Source: Plasmodiophora brassicae
Taxonomy: Eukaryota; Endomyxa; Phytomyxea; Plasmodiophorida; Plasmodiophoridae
Assembly (NCBI GenBank): GCA_039704465.1
Contig: JASFAU010000008.1
Location: 372,001-436,000 of the forward strand
Length of the DNA stretch: 64,000 bases
Reading direction: 5' to 3'
The translations under genes were made by a program, and so were the position numbers. The notes below the pieces were generated by a model. That model saw only the letters and a program-made list of their open reading frames with translations. It searched no databases and was not told where the DNA came from. Of the stretch, positions 49,894-60,316 are shown one piece after another; position 1 is the first letter of the stretch; every line of letters begins with the position of its first letter.

Positions 49894-51810
49894 ATGCTTG
49901 CTCTCGTCGTATTCCTGTTCGCGTGCACGACGAGATATGTGCTGACCGCTTCCCCGACGGGTGGGCAGATGCCGGCAATGGTGTCGCCGGAAGAGGCCGA
50001 CCGTACCAATGCTGTGCTAACCGCTCTTGGGTTGACGTCATGGTTCGCGTGTCCGTTGGCAGGACGTCTGACGAACAAGATGGTAACACTGGCGGATGGG
50101 TATACGTACGATCAAGATCGAGTCATCGCATACGGTCGCCGTTGGGGCGCTGTGAAGTCACCCCACTACCGACACCTGACGATCCCCAACCGCCTCGCGA
50201 AGGTATTCGTCAACCTGGATTTGATGGACATTGCCAAGAGTGCCGAAGCGCTTGCGCAAAGCATCATAGACGGTGAGGTTCCAGCGGTGGTTCGTCGATG
50301 GATCGGATCTCCACTGCGTCAGCCCATATGGATCTGTGCGGATGGACGCTCGCGCTTCTTGACATCGTTCAAGCGTCCGTTCACGATTCAGGAATTGGGC
50401 ATGTTGCTGGCTTTCGACAATGGTGATTTCTGCTTCCGGAACATCCGTCTGGAACAAGTCGTCGACGAGGTCTGTAGACTTGTTAACTGTGGGACCGGTG
50501 ACGCACTGCATATAAGCGGTTCCCCGGTGAGGATGGAGGAGCCTGGCGCACGTCAATCGCTTTCTACTTCGGGTCAACTTTCGCCAAGTACGGCAGCGTC
50601 GAGCAGTCGTTATTCTGTCGCAAGCCATTACCGGCAGATTATTGACGCATCCAGCAGCGGGACGTCTACCTCGATTCGTTCACCGACAAGTATTGCGAGC
50701 TCGAGTAGGGGAATTTCTCCTCTCGCGAACCATCATGAGCCCAATACTCTGGTGTCTTCTGTCGGGACTGATGACGCCGCCTCCACTGCTGATACCCATA
50801 TCGTCGACGCCGTCCCGTGGCCCAGCGCGTCGGAAGTGAAACCTGCCCCCTCGTTGCCTCGTGCATTGTCGTCCGCCTGGGCCGCGACGATAGCGCATAC
50901 TCGTGATCTGGATAACAAATCGTTTTGGAGTCGGCCCCACCCCTACTCAACGGCATACGACAGCTTCTATGCTGCCCTGTTCTGGGCGGTTCATTATCGC
51001 ACCACCTTCAAACCGCCCAACATGGAGCTGCCGCCCAAACCTACGAACCCGGGCGACATGAGAGGCTGGCAGGCCAGCTGCCATAGTTTCTTCCAAGCAG
51101 CAGAAGACATTGTCGTCAACGCCATTTCAGAGAAGCATGGCAACCCGCCCAAGTTCCGTCATGCTCGGGCGCTACAGGTAGGCGTGCTACTGCTGGGTCT
51201 TATTCCCCGTTTTGTTCCGGCTCCTGTTCCGGGACTTGTCCCGGTTCCTGCTCCGGGTCTTGTTCCGGGTCCTGTTCCGGGTCTTGTTCCGGCTCCTGCT
51301 CCGGGTCTTGTTCCGGCTCCTGCTCCAAGTTTTGTTCCGAGGCGCAAGCGTATGAGAATTTCGAGGTCGGACGACATCGCCGACACCATTCCGCGGCCCA
51401 GTATGTCGACAATTGAGCTTGCCTCATTATTTCCCTGCGGAACGTCGTCGGCTTGGGCGGCAAGGAGCGCGTATATGTACTCCCTAGACGACCACGTGCG
51501 ATGGGATTGGGAAAATCTAACATTGGCCGACTTGGACGTCATCCACAATGCGCTGTTCTGGGTCCGTCAGTACACTACTGTCTGGAAACCGCCCGGAATG
51601 TCGTTGCCGCCGAAGCCTGCCAACAGCGACGGTTTTAGTGAGTGGCAGACCAGCTGTTATCGTTTCTTCCAAGACGCGGAAGACCTCGTTGTCAAGGCCA
51701 TTTCGGAGAATGAAGGCGTCGGAGTCGGCTCTGCAGGCATCAACCGTGAGGCAAAGCCTTTGCAGCGCCACCTAATTAAGATGCTTAGGCATGCACGCAA
51801 GACGTCGTGA
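49894..51810 (+). CDS. TRSP secreted protein, copy U5 (638 aa) with a GLVPxPxP insert
   Basis: Intact, intronless family member; the ATG at 49894 opens MLALVVFLFACTTRYVLTA. The N-terminal domain (PIWICADGRSRFLTSFKRPF, DEVCRLVNC), Ser/Thr linker and repeat A (VPWPSASEVKPAPSLPR) are well conserved. Between repeat A and the basic cluster RRKRMR it carries a roughly 42-residue Pro/Val/Gly array (see 51214-51339) found in no other copy here. Repeat B is the most divergent (IPRPSMSTIELASLFPC). The C-terminal tail is shorter. Another old copy that keeps an open frame. Confidence 0.84.
   Translation: MLALVVFLFACTTRYVLTASPTGGQMPAMVSPEEADRTNAVLTALGLTSWFACPLAGRLTNKMVTLADGYTYDQDRVIAYGRRWGAVKSPHYRHLTIPNRLAKVFVNLDLMDIAKSAEALAQSIIDGEVPAVVRRWIGSPLRQPIWICADGRSRFLTSFKRPFTIQELGMLLAFDNGDFCFRNIRLEQVVDEVCRLVNCGTGDALHISGSPVRMEEPGARQSLSTSGQLSPSTAASSSRYSVASHYRQIIDASSSGTSTSIRSPTSIASSSRGISPLANHHEPNTLVSSVGTDDAASTADTHIVDAVPWPSASEVKPAPSLPRALSSAWAATIAHTRDLDNKSFWSRPHPYSTAYDSFYAALFWAVHYRTTFKPPNMELPPKPTNPGDMRGWQASCHSFFQAAEDIVVNAISEKHGNPPKFRHARALQVGVLLLGLIPRFVPAPVPGLVPVPAPGLVPGPVPGLVPAPAPGLVPAPAPSFVPRRKRMRISRSDDIADTIPRPSMSTIELASLFPCGTSSAWAARSAYMYSLDDHVRWDWENLTLADLDVIHNALFWVRQYTTVWKPPGMSLPPKPANSDGFSEWQTSCYRFFQDAEDLVVKAISENEGVGVGSAGINREAKPLQRHLIKMLRHARKTS
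51214..51339 (+). repeat. In-frame minisatellite encoding GLVPxPxP
   Basis: About five 24-b units (gttccgggtcttgttccggc type) encoding an eight-residue motif GLVP followed by (A/V/G)P(A/V)P. It lies between the two 110-aa repeats of U5. Unit copies differ slightly, so it has been stable for some time. Confidence 0.85.
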
Positions 51811-52600
51811 ACCTGTTAAATTCAAGTGGCGCGAATCTGCCGGCCTGGTCCTATGATAAACGCACAGAATCCCTTGTTTACAAGGTCATTTCGATCGAAT
51901 CGCAGTACGTGCCGTTTATGACCGGCATCGGCCGGCGTCAAGTCGCCACCTCGGTTCGCGGTACTCCACCACGGCCTCGTTCAGAAACGGGCCGTTCTCT
52001 GACATCGTCCGTAGGCGGTGATCAGAATAAGGGATTAAGCGCATGCTGCAGCGACCCTGTATGTGGTCCCGGAACCATTACATCATGGGACAACGGGCGA
52101 TGAGGCGGCGGGAAGATGCGTTCCTGCCGACCAACGACAACATCGGCGGCAACGTCGTACAAGGCCGTCAAAAGGGACGGCCTCGTTCAACGCGGTTAAC
52201 GGTGGGCGACGATATTGCAGCATGCATGAAGGACGTATCCATCACGGGGACCCACGACGAGTTCTTGAATGGGTTTCCGACCAAGAACGCCCGGGGCGGC
52301 GCTGGTGAGGAATGAGCACGTTTCACCGATGTCGACTGTTGTGGTCCAGCAGACGTCCCGTAAACAATCTGAGGGGCCACAGGGGCCGTCAATGCTGACA
52401 TTCGAGCAAAGTGCACCCGGCAGTCGTTTGTCACATCGGCGATGCCGGACAGCAGCATTCGCATTACAACGAGAGGCGAACGAATGCCTTGCGAATCGTA
52501 CCCGGTATAGGCGTCGATGTAGTGGTAAGTTCGACCAGTAGCAGCACTTCTTTCCGTTGGCACATTCGGAACAGTTTCGGTGGTCGTGAGCGGCAGGGGG
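51811..52600 (+). repeat. 3' flank of unit U5
   Basis: The 15-b motif is at 51847-51861. The flank elements ctcgttcagaaacgggccg (about 51975) and gtcccggaaccattac (about 52065) follow. Segment 52095-52170 matches 45320-45360, and 52250-52440 matches the EFLNG module at 45901 with its frame broken. Confidence 0.6.
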
Positions 52601-52604
52601 ATTT

Positions 52605-52650
52605 CGCCCCAACGGATTCGGCGAACGAGGTCGTACGCTGTATAGTGCAG
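52605..52650 (+). pseudogene. Possible tail of HRD1 next to the phosphodiesterase
   Basis: caacggattcggcgaacgag, then gtcgtacgctg, resembles the last codons and stop region of HRD1 (complement of about 12460-12500: caaacggattcaaacgacga). The intergenic sequence to the phosphodiesterase stop also resembles that beside HRD1. Short and degenerate, so tentative. Confidence 0.35.
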
Positions 52651-52746
52651 GCATCGTATGTAAATTCCCATACGCGTTCTCCTCCATATGTTATGCGGTG
52701 TATTAGATTGCCTGGAGTGCTACAGGCCAGACGGCGTTCGACCCAG

Positions 52747-55260
52747 CTAGGTCGCTAGGCAATCCTCTATAGTCGACTGTCTGGCAATGTCCGATTCTTC
52801 TGCGTCGCCCTTATACGCCTGCCAGAACGCTAGATTGCTCTCGAGCTCCTTCATGACCGGGGTGAATCCTTCGAACGCAGTCTGAGCCGCCTCGAACAAC
52901 GGCTTGACAATCAGGTTGATGAAGAAGACTTGGTTGGCGCCAACACCTGACCGCAGGCGCCGATCCATGAGCGGATTGACTTCCAGCCCCCGTTCGATCT
53001 CCAGGTCGCCCTGGTGGTAGAATTCCTCCAGTACGAGGTCGTTCCACCGCATGTGGAGCTTATTTGTCTGTATCACGGGACGAGCTCGATTCAGAATCGC
53101 ATAACGGCCCGGAACAACACGATGCAACCGACCTTCGCGAAATGCGCGATATCGCCAATCTTGACAATGATCCTGAGCATCATGAGGACGTCCTTCTCGC
53201 ACCAGTTCCCGCTCGGTGCCGCATCCGCACCGCCGGCCTGCACCGACTGCAACTTAATCTTGAACCCCGACATGATCTCGAAGTGCTTCGCGAGGTCGGT
53301 CGACAGGATCATGTCGATCATAATGGATCGGACCGCCTTGTACTGTGATCGCGACAGCGAATGAAAAATGTTCATCTCCGGGGCGCTGGCCAGCTTGAAG
53401 ATCTCAGCAACGTGCATGTTCTCCAGAACGGCCTTATCGTTATCTGTCCACAGGTCAACATAGGCGGCAGTTGGGTATCATGTCACGCGTGCAAGACATA
53501 CAGAGGATGGCCTCGGGTGCACCCGTGTTGATCAGGTAGGAGTTGTTGAACCCCGGGTGGGCGACATCGTGGCCGAAACACGCAATCAATGCGGCCATCA
53601 GCTCGATCGGCTGTAATACGGGCAGCTGGTTGCTCTTGATCAGGATGTTGTAAAACGAATGGCAAACGTCGGCCCCTGGTCGTCGCCGTTCAGTACAATC
53701 AGTGTCGCGTCGCCTGCGATCCACCCTACCGTGCGCGCTGTTATGATACGGAACCTCCAGGTACCGTTGCTGGAGCGCCGTGAAGAACCGCTCGAATATG
53801 CCGGTATCGATGCCCAGCTCGCTGATCAGGTTGTGCTCCTTGAACAAAGCCGTCGAGAGCAACAGGATCGCGTTTCCGCCGGTCCGCTCGTTGACATCGA
53901 GGAAGTCCACGTCCCAGACAAGCAGCGTTCTAGACAGCTCGGCAGCGACAATGTTCTTCTCGACGCCAAGGTCCAGCGAGGCCGGCTTCTTCCCGACAGC
54001 GCCTGGCTCCTCCTGGGCGTTCTCTTTGATTGGTGCCGATCGGATTGCGCTGGCATGGCGGCCATAACGGCTGGGAACGGACGAGACGCGGCCCACGCCC
54101 GCCCGTCGCGATTTCGCCCCGCTGAACTCATCGCGCTGGAATTCAGTGGTCATGAACCTAACGGCGTTGCTGTCGACGGCAGCGCCATCGCGCACGTGCA
54201 GGTCGGGCCTGAGCAACGATTCCGTGTTGGCTTCCAGGAGCTGGACGACTTCGGTCAGGTTGGAGACGACGTCGGGCTTGGAGGCCGACTCCGTCCTGCA
54301 GGCCGCTAGGACGATGTTGAGGCGGGACAGGATTTTCTCCAGCGGCGAATCCATGTTGATGTCAGGGCGTGGGGCGCGTTTCTGTTTCTCGACCTGCTCC
54401 AGCTTGTCCTGCAGGATCTTGTTCTGCTGCATGACCCGGCGCATGTGCACGTACTCGGAGCGGCGCAGCGCCTCGTTCTGGAACGACGAGTGGACGAAGA
54501 TGAACGACATGACGACCAGCACGCCGATGCTGCTTAGGAAGTCGGCAAAGGTTGTCGACGACCCCGGCGTGTAATCCTGGTTGATGAACAGAAGCAGGAT
54601 GAACAGGAGATCGCTAGTGACGGTGACGATCAGGTTCTGCATGCAGCGCATGCGGATCGACACAGACGATAGGCCGAGAATGACCAGCAACGTGTTCAGC
54701 GGCCACCTCAGCATGAGCTGGTTGTGCCCGATCTGGGTCGTGATGAGGACGGCGCTGATGGCCAGCAGGACGACAACGACCATTGCTTCCTGCAGGTACG
54801 CTTCGCTCTGTTTCACGAGGTACAGCGTCAGGATGACGGCGATCGCGACAGCCAGGAACCCGAACTGAATGAAGATCGACAAGTACAGGTTGCCCTTGTG
54901 GTCGGCCTCGCGGGTGAACTCCCCGAACACGTTGGCCAGGCGCATGATGACAACGATCATGGCCAGGGTCAGGCAGATCAGCAGGCGTAGCAGGGACGCG
55001 CTGATATTCTCCTTGATGTAGGCAACCTCGAACTCTTTCTCCAGCGCCGGGTCGCTGAAGTAGACCTTGTCGAACAGGATGACGATGCTCGACGAGCGCC
55101 ACGAGAATCGTGGGGCGGCGGCCCAGTCGGCACCGTCGCCAGCTGGCTTCGGCACCTTCAGGTGGTCCTGCACGACCACATCAGGCTGGCCGGCGCCCGA
55201 CGACCTGGGCGGCAACGCGGTCACGGGCGCCGATGTCGGCGGGGCACTCTGGAACATCAT
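52747..55260 (-). CDS. Membrane-anchored class I cyclic-nucleotide phosphodiesterase
   Basis: Hydrolyses cAMP and/or cGMP to the 5' nucleotide. From the ATG at 55260: a Pro-rich cytosolic start, about six TM helices between residues 75 and 260 (for example LLRLLICLTLAMIVVIMRL), a coiled coil (KILQDKLEQVEKQKR), a linker, then the catalytic domain. Metal-site motifs: VPYHNSAHG joined by an intron (GTAGGG to ACCAG) to ADVCHSFYNIL; ALIACFGHDVAHPGFNNSYL; then DNDKAVLENMHVAEIFKLA, SQYKAVRSIMIDMILSTDLA and IVKIGDIAHFAK. The last exon carries LVLEEFYHQGDLEIERGLEV and the invariant-Gln region ANQVFFINLIVKPLF. The stop is at 52747-52749. Having the enzyme and a G-alpha gene 2 kb apart is suggestive but not proof of a shared pathway. 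Confidence 0.93.
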
Positions 55261-55553
55261 GGCGGGCTTCCCGCGTGGTGGACCACACGCGCCGATGGCG
55301 CACGACGAACCCCTAATGTCCAAGCGTCACTAGTCTGGACATACCCTTGATCGACCGCCCGTACCGAGCCCGCGATCACAAGATTCCGCTGATACCCGGG
55401 GCCCTGCTGGCTAAGTGGACCCAAACGCACAGAGAGAGATATTCTTCTGCGACCACGTGGACCCCAATGTGTGGGTGGGATGTTCGGTTCACGCGCGCTT
55501 CCCGTCTGCAGGGCGAGCGCGACGTTCGCAGGCGCAGTCCGTCTGGCGATCCA

Positions 55554-56034
55554 ATGAGGAGGCGGTGGTCATGGTGGTGCGCAGCGCCTCTCGTCCTGGC
55601 GTCATGCATGGTGGCTGCCGGATCGAACGTGTCGGCGGCAGCGTGTTCGACGTTCGCTCCCGTCGGTACGTGCGAGCCGTGCCGAGCGGGCGAAGTCGGC
55701 CAGGTGCGCGCGCATGGGGGATTGGGGAGTGTCGATGTGTGGAGTGTGTGTGTGATTTCGTGGCGTTGTCAGGCGCCCTGTCCGTCGTCGGAATCGTACC
55801 GTCAGGCGTTCCAGTGTCCTGATATGTCGTTGTTCTTCCTACCGTGCGTTCCTGTCGAAGATCCCAGGTCATTCTGGGCGTTCCAGGTCGCCGACGTGGG
55901 TCCACGTGGATCGGCAAGCCAGCGTTGATCATCAGCCTACGTAGATGCTGTGCGCTGTTCTGCTCGCAGCGAGCGCGTACTTCGTGTACACGAGGAGACG
56001 TCACGTTCGCGCAGGGTACAGGCGGGTCCAGTGA
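55554..56034 (+). CDS. JTB: JTB-like small membrane protein (117 aa)
   Basis: Three exons, 55554-55703, 55773-55886 and 55945-56034, keep one frame. Signal peptide (WCAAPLVLASCMVAAGS), then a short Cys-rich ectodomain with GTCEPCRAGEVGQ|APCPSS, YRQAFQCPD, FLPCVPVEDPRSFWAFQ, then one TM helix (CAVLLAASAYFVY) and a basic cytosolic tail TRRRHVRAGYRRVQ. The spacing of Cys pairs and the FW(A/K)F before the helix fit the JTB family (jumping translocation breakpoint protein), a type I membrane protein of unclear role reported in cytokinesis and mitochondria. Assignment rests on pattern only. Confidence 0.65.
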
Positions 56035-56821
56035 ACGTGAGACGGTGGAGGCAATCTCGGAGCCAGACGTTTGTCGGTTCGGTTCCCAGAGCTGGCTGCC
56101 TACCTGTAGTCTGAATGTACGTCTATGACCAAACCATTACGGCCAAGTATTGTAATGCGATTCGACGAGGACAACACTTGTGTGCTCCAAGCGAATGCAA
56201 CGACCGGCTCGGGGAAGTCGACCGGTTGATCGACATCGTCGGCCTGCTGGCATGGACGACAACGACGCTGTACGCAATGGACAACACCAAAGCGGTATGC
56301 CTTGAAACAAAGTCCACCGACTCCCGGCGTGCGTTGTAGGCTGCGTTCCAGGCCTGTCCTCGGGTTACGTTCGCCTCTCACTCTTTTTGAAATCAGAAAT
56401 GTGAAACAGCAGCAACTAGAATGAATTCGTCCGAAGCTTGTCATTCCTGACTATCCTGCGTATATGTGACTAATCACCAACGTACTTCTGGAAATCTCTG
56501 GGCATTCGTTCTGGTAGTCACCTCCCTATCGACGACGACGACGTCTGTGGATCCATCTTCCTACGGTGACTGATGGCTGATGTCTGAGGCGTGGTTTGGA
56601 TCACTCAGACGATGGTGTTGCTGCGATCCTGGGTTGGGTTTATTAATGTTTCACGCTTTAGTAGCCCCTTTCCCCAACTCCATTTTAGCGCGCACTGGCC
56701 GTATCGGGACAGGGGTTATGACTTATGGTCATGAGTATCATCATAAAGTGCTGCTATGCGGTACGTATGATACAGTTGAAACCGCTTGCAGTATCGAATC
56801 TGCCGACTCGAAGTAGTCCTC
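56035..56821. other. Intergenic, AT-richer
   Basis: About 790 b. ORFs at 56115-56339 (+) and 56100-56444 (-) overlap on opposite strands and match nothing known. The stretch 56340-56820 is AT-richer than its neighbours. No repeat-unit sequence seen. Confidence 0.35.
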
Positions 56822-57124
56822 TCAGGTCTGCAGCTTGGTGATTAGACCTCCGGTGAGCAGGTGTTCCAGGCCCTTCTCGTTGAGGACATCCTCGACCAAC
56901 TTACGCTTGGCGTCCGTTTTCAAACAGCGCCGGATCAGCTTGGAATTGGTCGAAGCTGCCACGACTTTGCTTTGGAGCTCGTCATCATCCGACAGACCCG
57001 GTGCCGATGCACGCCGCGTACCCGACCAGGGCGATCATAGACAGGTCCTGTCATCAGCTTACGCCGGGAGTTGCCTGTAATATTCAGAGCATCCGCGGTC
57101 AACGTCGAAACTTTCAACTGACAT
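56822..57124 (-). CDS. Possible small two-exon protein
   Basis: The 3' part reads DDDELQSKVVAASTNSKLIR, RCLKTDAKRKLVEDVLNEKG, LEHLLTGGLITKLQT and a TGA at 56822-56824, a helical, strongly protein-like sequence. A first exon could be MSVESFDVDRGCSEYYRQLP from the ATG at 57124, with a good donor (GTAAGC) after it. The acceptor is unclear, so the join is not established. The segment EDVLNEKGLEHLLTGGL vaguely recalls ENY2/Sus1, but the spacing does not fit. It lies downstream of G-alpha on the same strand. Confidence 0.4.
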
Positions 57125-57385
57125 GGCCCGCACAACCTTACAGCCGTCTGTCCAGACCTACCCCAGCTTGCTGACGCACGTTCAAGTGCCGTTCTGACCG
57201 AGCCTAACGTGGCAAGCGTCTTGTAACGAATTCTACAGATACCATGTTGAGTTCCGCCAGAGGTACTTATAGGGTTTGGTATCGAGTAGGGCCACTTGAT
57301 GGTGTTGTCTGTATTGTACCGATACGGGAATAGGATAAGCTGTGGGCAGTCGGTCCTTGATGCGGCGCATATGACGTAGAGACAA

Positions 57386-58526
57386 TCACATAAGACCACC
57401 TTCCCGTAAGCTCTTCCTGATGATGATGTCCTTGACGGCGTTGAACACGTGTGCAATGTTGTTCGTGTCGGTGGCGCAGGTCACGTGCGAATAGATCTCC
57501 TTCTCGGGCGTCTTGTTCTTCCCTCGGAACAGCTCCTCGAGGTACGCTGACGCCGTCTCGAAGTCGTTCGTCCCGGTGAACTCAGGGAAGCACACCGACA
57601 GCGGCACTTTCTGGATTTTGTCGGCGAACAGATCGCGCTTGTTCAAGAACAGGATCATGGACGTCTCGCGGAACCAGCGCGAGTTGCAGATTTCGTCAAA
57701 CAGGTTCAGCGCCTCGACCATTCGGTTCGTCGTTTCGTCTTCGTACAGCACCTGGTCGTACTCGCTCATGGCAGCGACGAAGATCACTGCGGTAACGTTC
57801 TCGAAGCAGTGGATCCACTTCTTACGCTCGTTACGCTGACCACCGACGTCGAACATCTTGAATCTGTTCGACTCGATGACGAATTCGGTTTCGACAATAC
57901 CCGTCGTTCGGACACGTGACCGCAGAACGTCCTGCTCGTCGGGAATGTATCCGGGCTCAGAAATCACCTTGATTCGGTCAAAGAAGTAGGCGGCAGAGTC
58001 GGGCAGCTGGAATTTCGACCGATTATCGTAGGCGTTCAGGATACCCTTATCCTGCCACAGCGTCTGAACGTGTTTCGCGACCGCGGCGTCAATCTCCACT
58101 TCGGTCTTGCACTGATCGATGAAGTTCTTCGATTCAACGGCCTCCGGGCGCACGCGCGTATCCAACGCCGGGTCCAGCTCATCGGAGTACTTGACCAGGA
58201 TCTTCATCGCCGAGATCGTGTTGTTGAACACGATGTGCGTATAGCTCTTTCGGTCTTCCTCGCTGTACCCTTTACCGTACAGCGTAATCATCTGTTTGAA
58301 CCTGCGACCTAGTCAGCGATGCGGGGCGGGGGGCACATGAGCGCGATCCCTTTACTGACAGCGTGGATTTGCCCGATTCACCGGCACCGAGAAGCAGAAG
58401 CTTCTTAATGGCCTGGTCGGCCTGCTGCTCCTCGATGTGGGCTTCCTCGATCTTCTTCGAGGCGGCCTTCTCGGCGCTCTCCTTGGCGCGAGTCTCCGAC
58501 GACTGTCCCGACATGCAGGCACCCAT
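57386..58526 (-). CDS. Heterotrimeric G-protein alpha subunit
   Basis: Two exons, 58360-58526 and 57386-58301, with a 58-b intron splitting the P-loop (GAGESGKST|L...FKQM), give 360 aa, the normal family length. G1 LLLGAGESGKST; switch I DVLRSRVRTTGIVE with the conserved Arg and Thr; G3 FDVGGQRNERKKWIHCFENV; G4 FLNKRDLF; G5 TCATDTNN. N-terminal MGACMSG has Gly2 for myristoylation and Cys4 for palmitoylation. The C-terminus is EGGLM, with no Cys at position -4, so it would resist pertussis toxin. It relays signals from seven-helix receptors; no such receptor is in the window. Confidence 0.97.
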
Positions 58527-58986
58527 GGTGGCTGGCGGTGGTGTCCGGTCAACCCCCGACCAAACGTCGTCCTAGCGCCTAGCGCCTCGCCCAGTGATCG
58601 ACTGGGCCCGCCCCGCACAGCGTCAGCCACCCGCACGTGAGCGATCGCGAACCAGAAACGACGCAGCGCCGCCCGTCACAGGGCCCAGCGAGCTACCCGG
58701 CGTCGAGGTGGCAGCCCCCGTCACCGACACCGCCTGCGCGTCGACGCCAACGACGACAGACACAAAACCGTGGCCCGCGATGTAACCAACCCCCAGTGGA
58801 CTGTGGAGCGGTAACCCGGGTACCCGGGCCCACCCACAACTCCCACAGGCCCCGCCACTGCGCAATAAAATTGTGCGACACGCCAATGCGAACGCGTCAC
58901 GACTGGAAGTGAATGACGCCAACGATTGCATAGTAATTCAACTGTTGCCGACTGTGCCCATTGTTGTACATTGTCGGTGATGGCAG
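58527..58986. other. Upstream region of G-alpha and downstream of SAE1
   Basis: 460 b, GC-rich near 58540-58830. It should hold the G-alpha promoter. Opposing Pro/Arg-rich ORFs overlap here and look like composition artefacts. Confidence 0.4.
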
Positions 58987-60263
58987 CTACGGCGACGCGG
59001 ATGCGCTGCGTTGAACGTGGACGTTGTTGACGGAGCCGTCCATGCCGGAGAGGAACGTGAAGTTGGACAGGGGCGGGTCCTTGTGCGTGATGGTCTTGAG
59101 GATTTCCTGGCCGAGGACGCCGCCGATGATGGCGGAGCTGGGCGCGGATTCGAGGCCCCAGTTGCCCGCCACGTTGCGAAGCACCTGGTATAAGCATTTA
59201 GGTCGCGTGCGGCCATCGAAACAGAACGGCGGACACCGTTTGGTCGAAGGTTCTCGAATCCAGCCGCTCGTTCTCGATGAGCGTACTGCGCATCTCCATC
59301 AGCGTGTCCATGTCGGTAGACGCAGGCCACCGCGATTGTTCTCTCTCAAACTCGTAGACTGACGTTCCCTTCAGCATCGTATTTGAGACCACGCGTAGCC
59401 GAACTCACTTAGTCGGATGGAAAGGAATTGTGCAGCCGTAGACTTCATTCGACGCCCCGCTGCCTTCAGAACGTCGCTAGCCGGGCACGAGAACACTTCC
59501 GCAAGTGCCGGAAACGTGGCTTCATCGTTGACGTGAACGTCGTCGGCACCGTCTTCTCCTTTCGTAACCCTGCACACGTGTAAGCATGCGGCATGGCGTT
59601 TCGTACAGACACGCGCGATACCGAACGAATTTGTGCTGGTGCAAGTTTTGAGCGAACCACGCGTCAAAATTGTTCGGTTCAGTGACGAACACGGCCGGTG
59701 CATTCGACGACGATCGAGCAATGTTTTCGACAGCAGATATGGTACTCAAACCATACCCGGAGAGCGAGATGACATCGAACTGGTCGAAGAACTCGGGGGC
59801 GCATGCCTCCAAGGCGTCGGTGACAGTGTGGATCTTCACGTTCGGGTTCAACTCTGCCAAACGCGGCGCCATGGTCAAAGCTCTCTGTTGTTATCCGTTA
59901 TTTACAGCTGGGAACAGGCGAACCTGTGCGCCGTTTACAAATTTGCCACAGTCATCCGTGTTGCACAGGAAGTACGCGGACACATCGTCGTCCTCGGTGA
60001 CAACTCTATGGTCCAGAATAGTCAAGGCTCCGACACCGGCCAGGACAATATTCTTGCAGACTTCGCCATGGATCGAGTTCAACCCGCAGACGAGCACATG
60101 ACTACGCCGCATCCTGCAAATGCCCGTCAGCAACCACAGCGCATGGCCACACGGCACCGGACCTGTTCTGGGCGTCCATGCCCCAGACGCGGATCTGCCT
60201 GTCGTACAGGCGCGCCTCCTCATCGGTGATTAGGTTGCCATTGGCCGCCTCGTCCACACCCAT
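58987..60263 (-). CDS. SAE1: SUMO-activating enzyme subunit 1 (SAE1/AOS1)
   Basis: Non-catalytic half of the SUMO E1 heterodimer (partner UBA2). Exon 1 from the ATG at 60263: LITDEEARLYDRQIRVWGMD, AQNR, then an intron. Exon 2: MRRSHVLVCGLNSIHGEVCK, NIVLAGVGALTILDHRVVT (nucleotide-binding fold with an SIHGE in place of GLGAE). Then LAELNPNVKIHTVTDAL, FDQFDVISLSGYGLSTISAV, later exons (ATFPALAEVFSCPASD) and the C-terminal exon NWGLESAPSSAIIGGVLGQE, ILKTITHKDPPLSNFTF, FLSGMDGSVNNV. At least five introns. Stop at 58987-58989. Divergent from the RRM gene, 53 b between start codons. Confidence 0.9.
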
Positions 60264-60316
60264 CGTGCTGCGCGACTTGGGAGCTGCACCTCGGCCGCGG
60301 AGTGCGCGCCTTCAAA

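Noticed and set aside
51214..51339. Frame error or misassembly in U5
   Set aside because: Unit length is 24 b, a multiple of three, and the frame continues into the conserved second repeat.
53659..54309. 216-aa plus-strand ORF
   Set aside because: Antisense shadow of the phosphodiesterase coding sequence.
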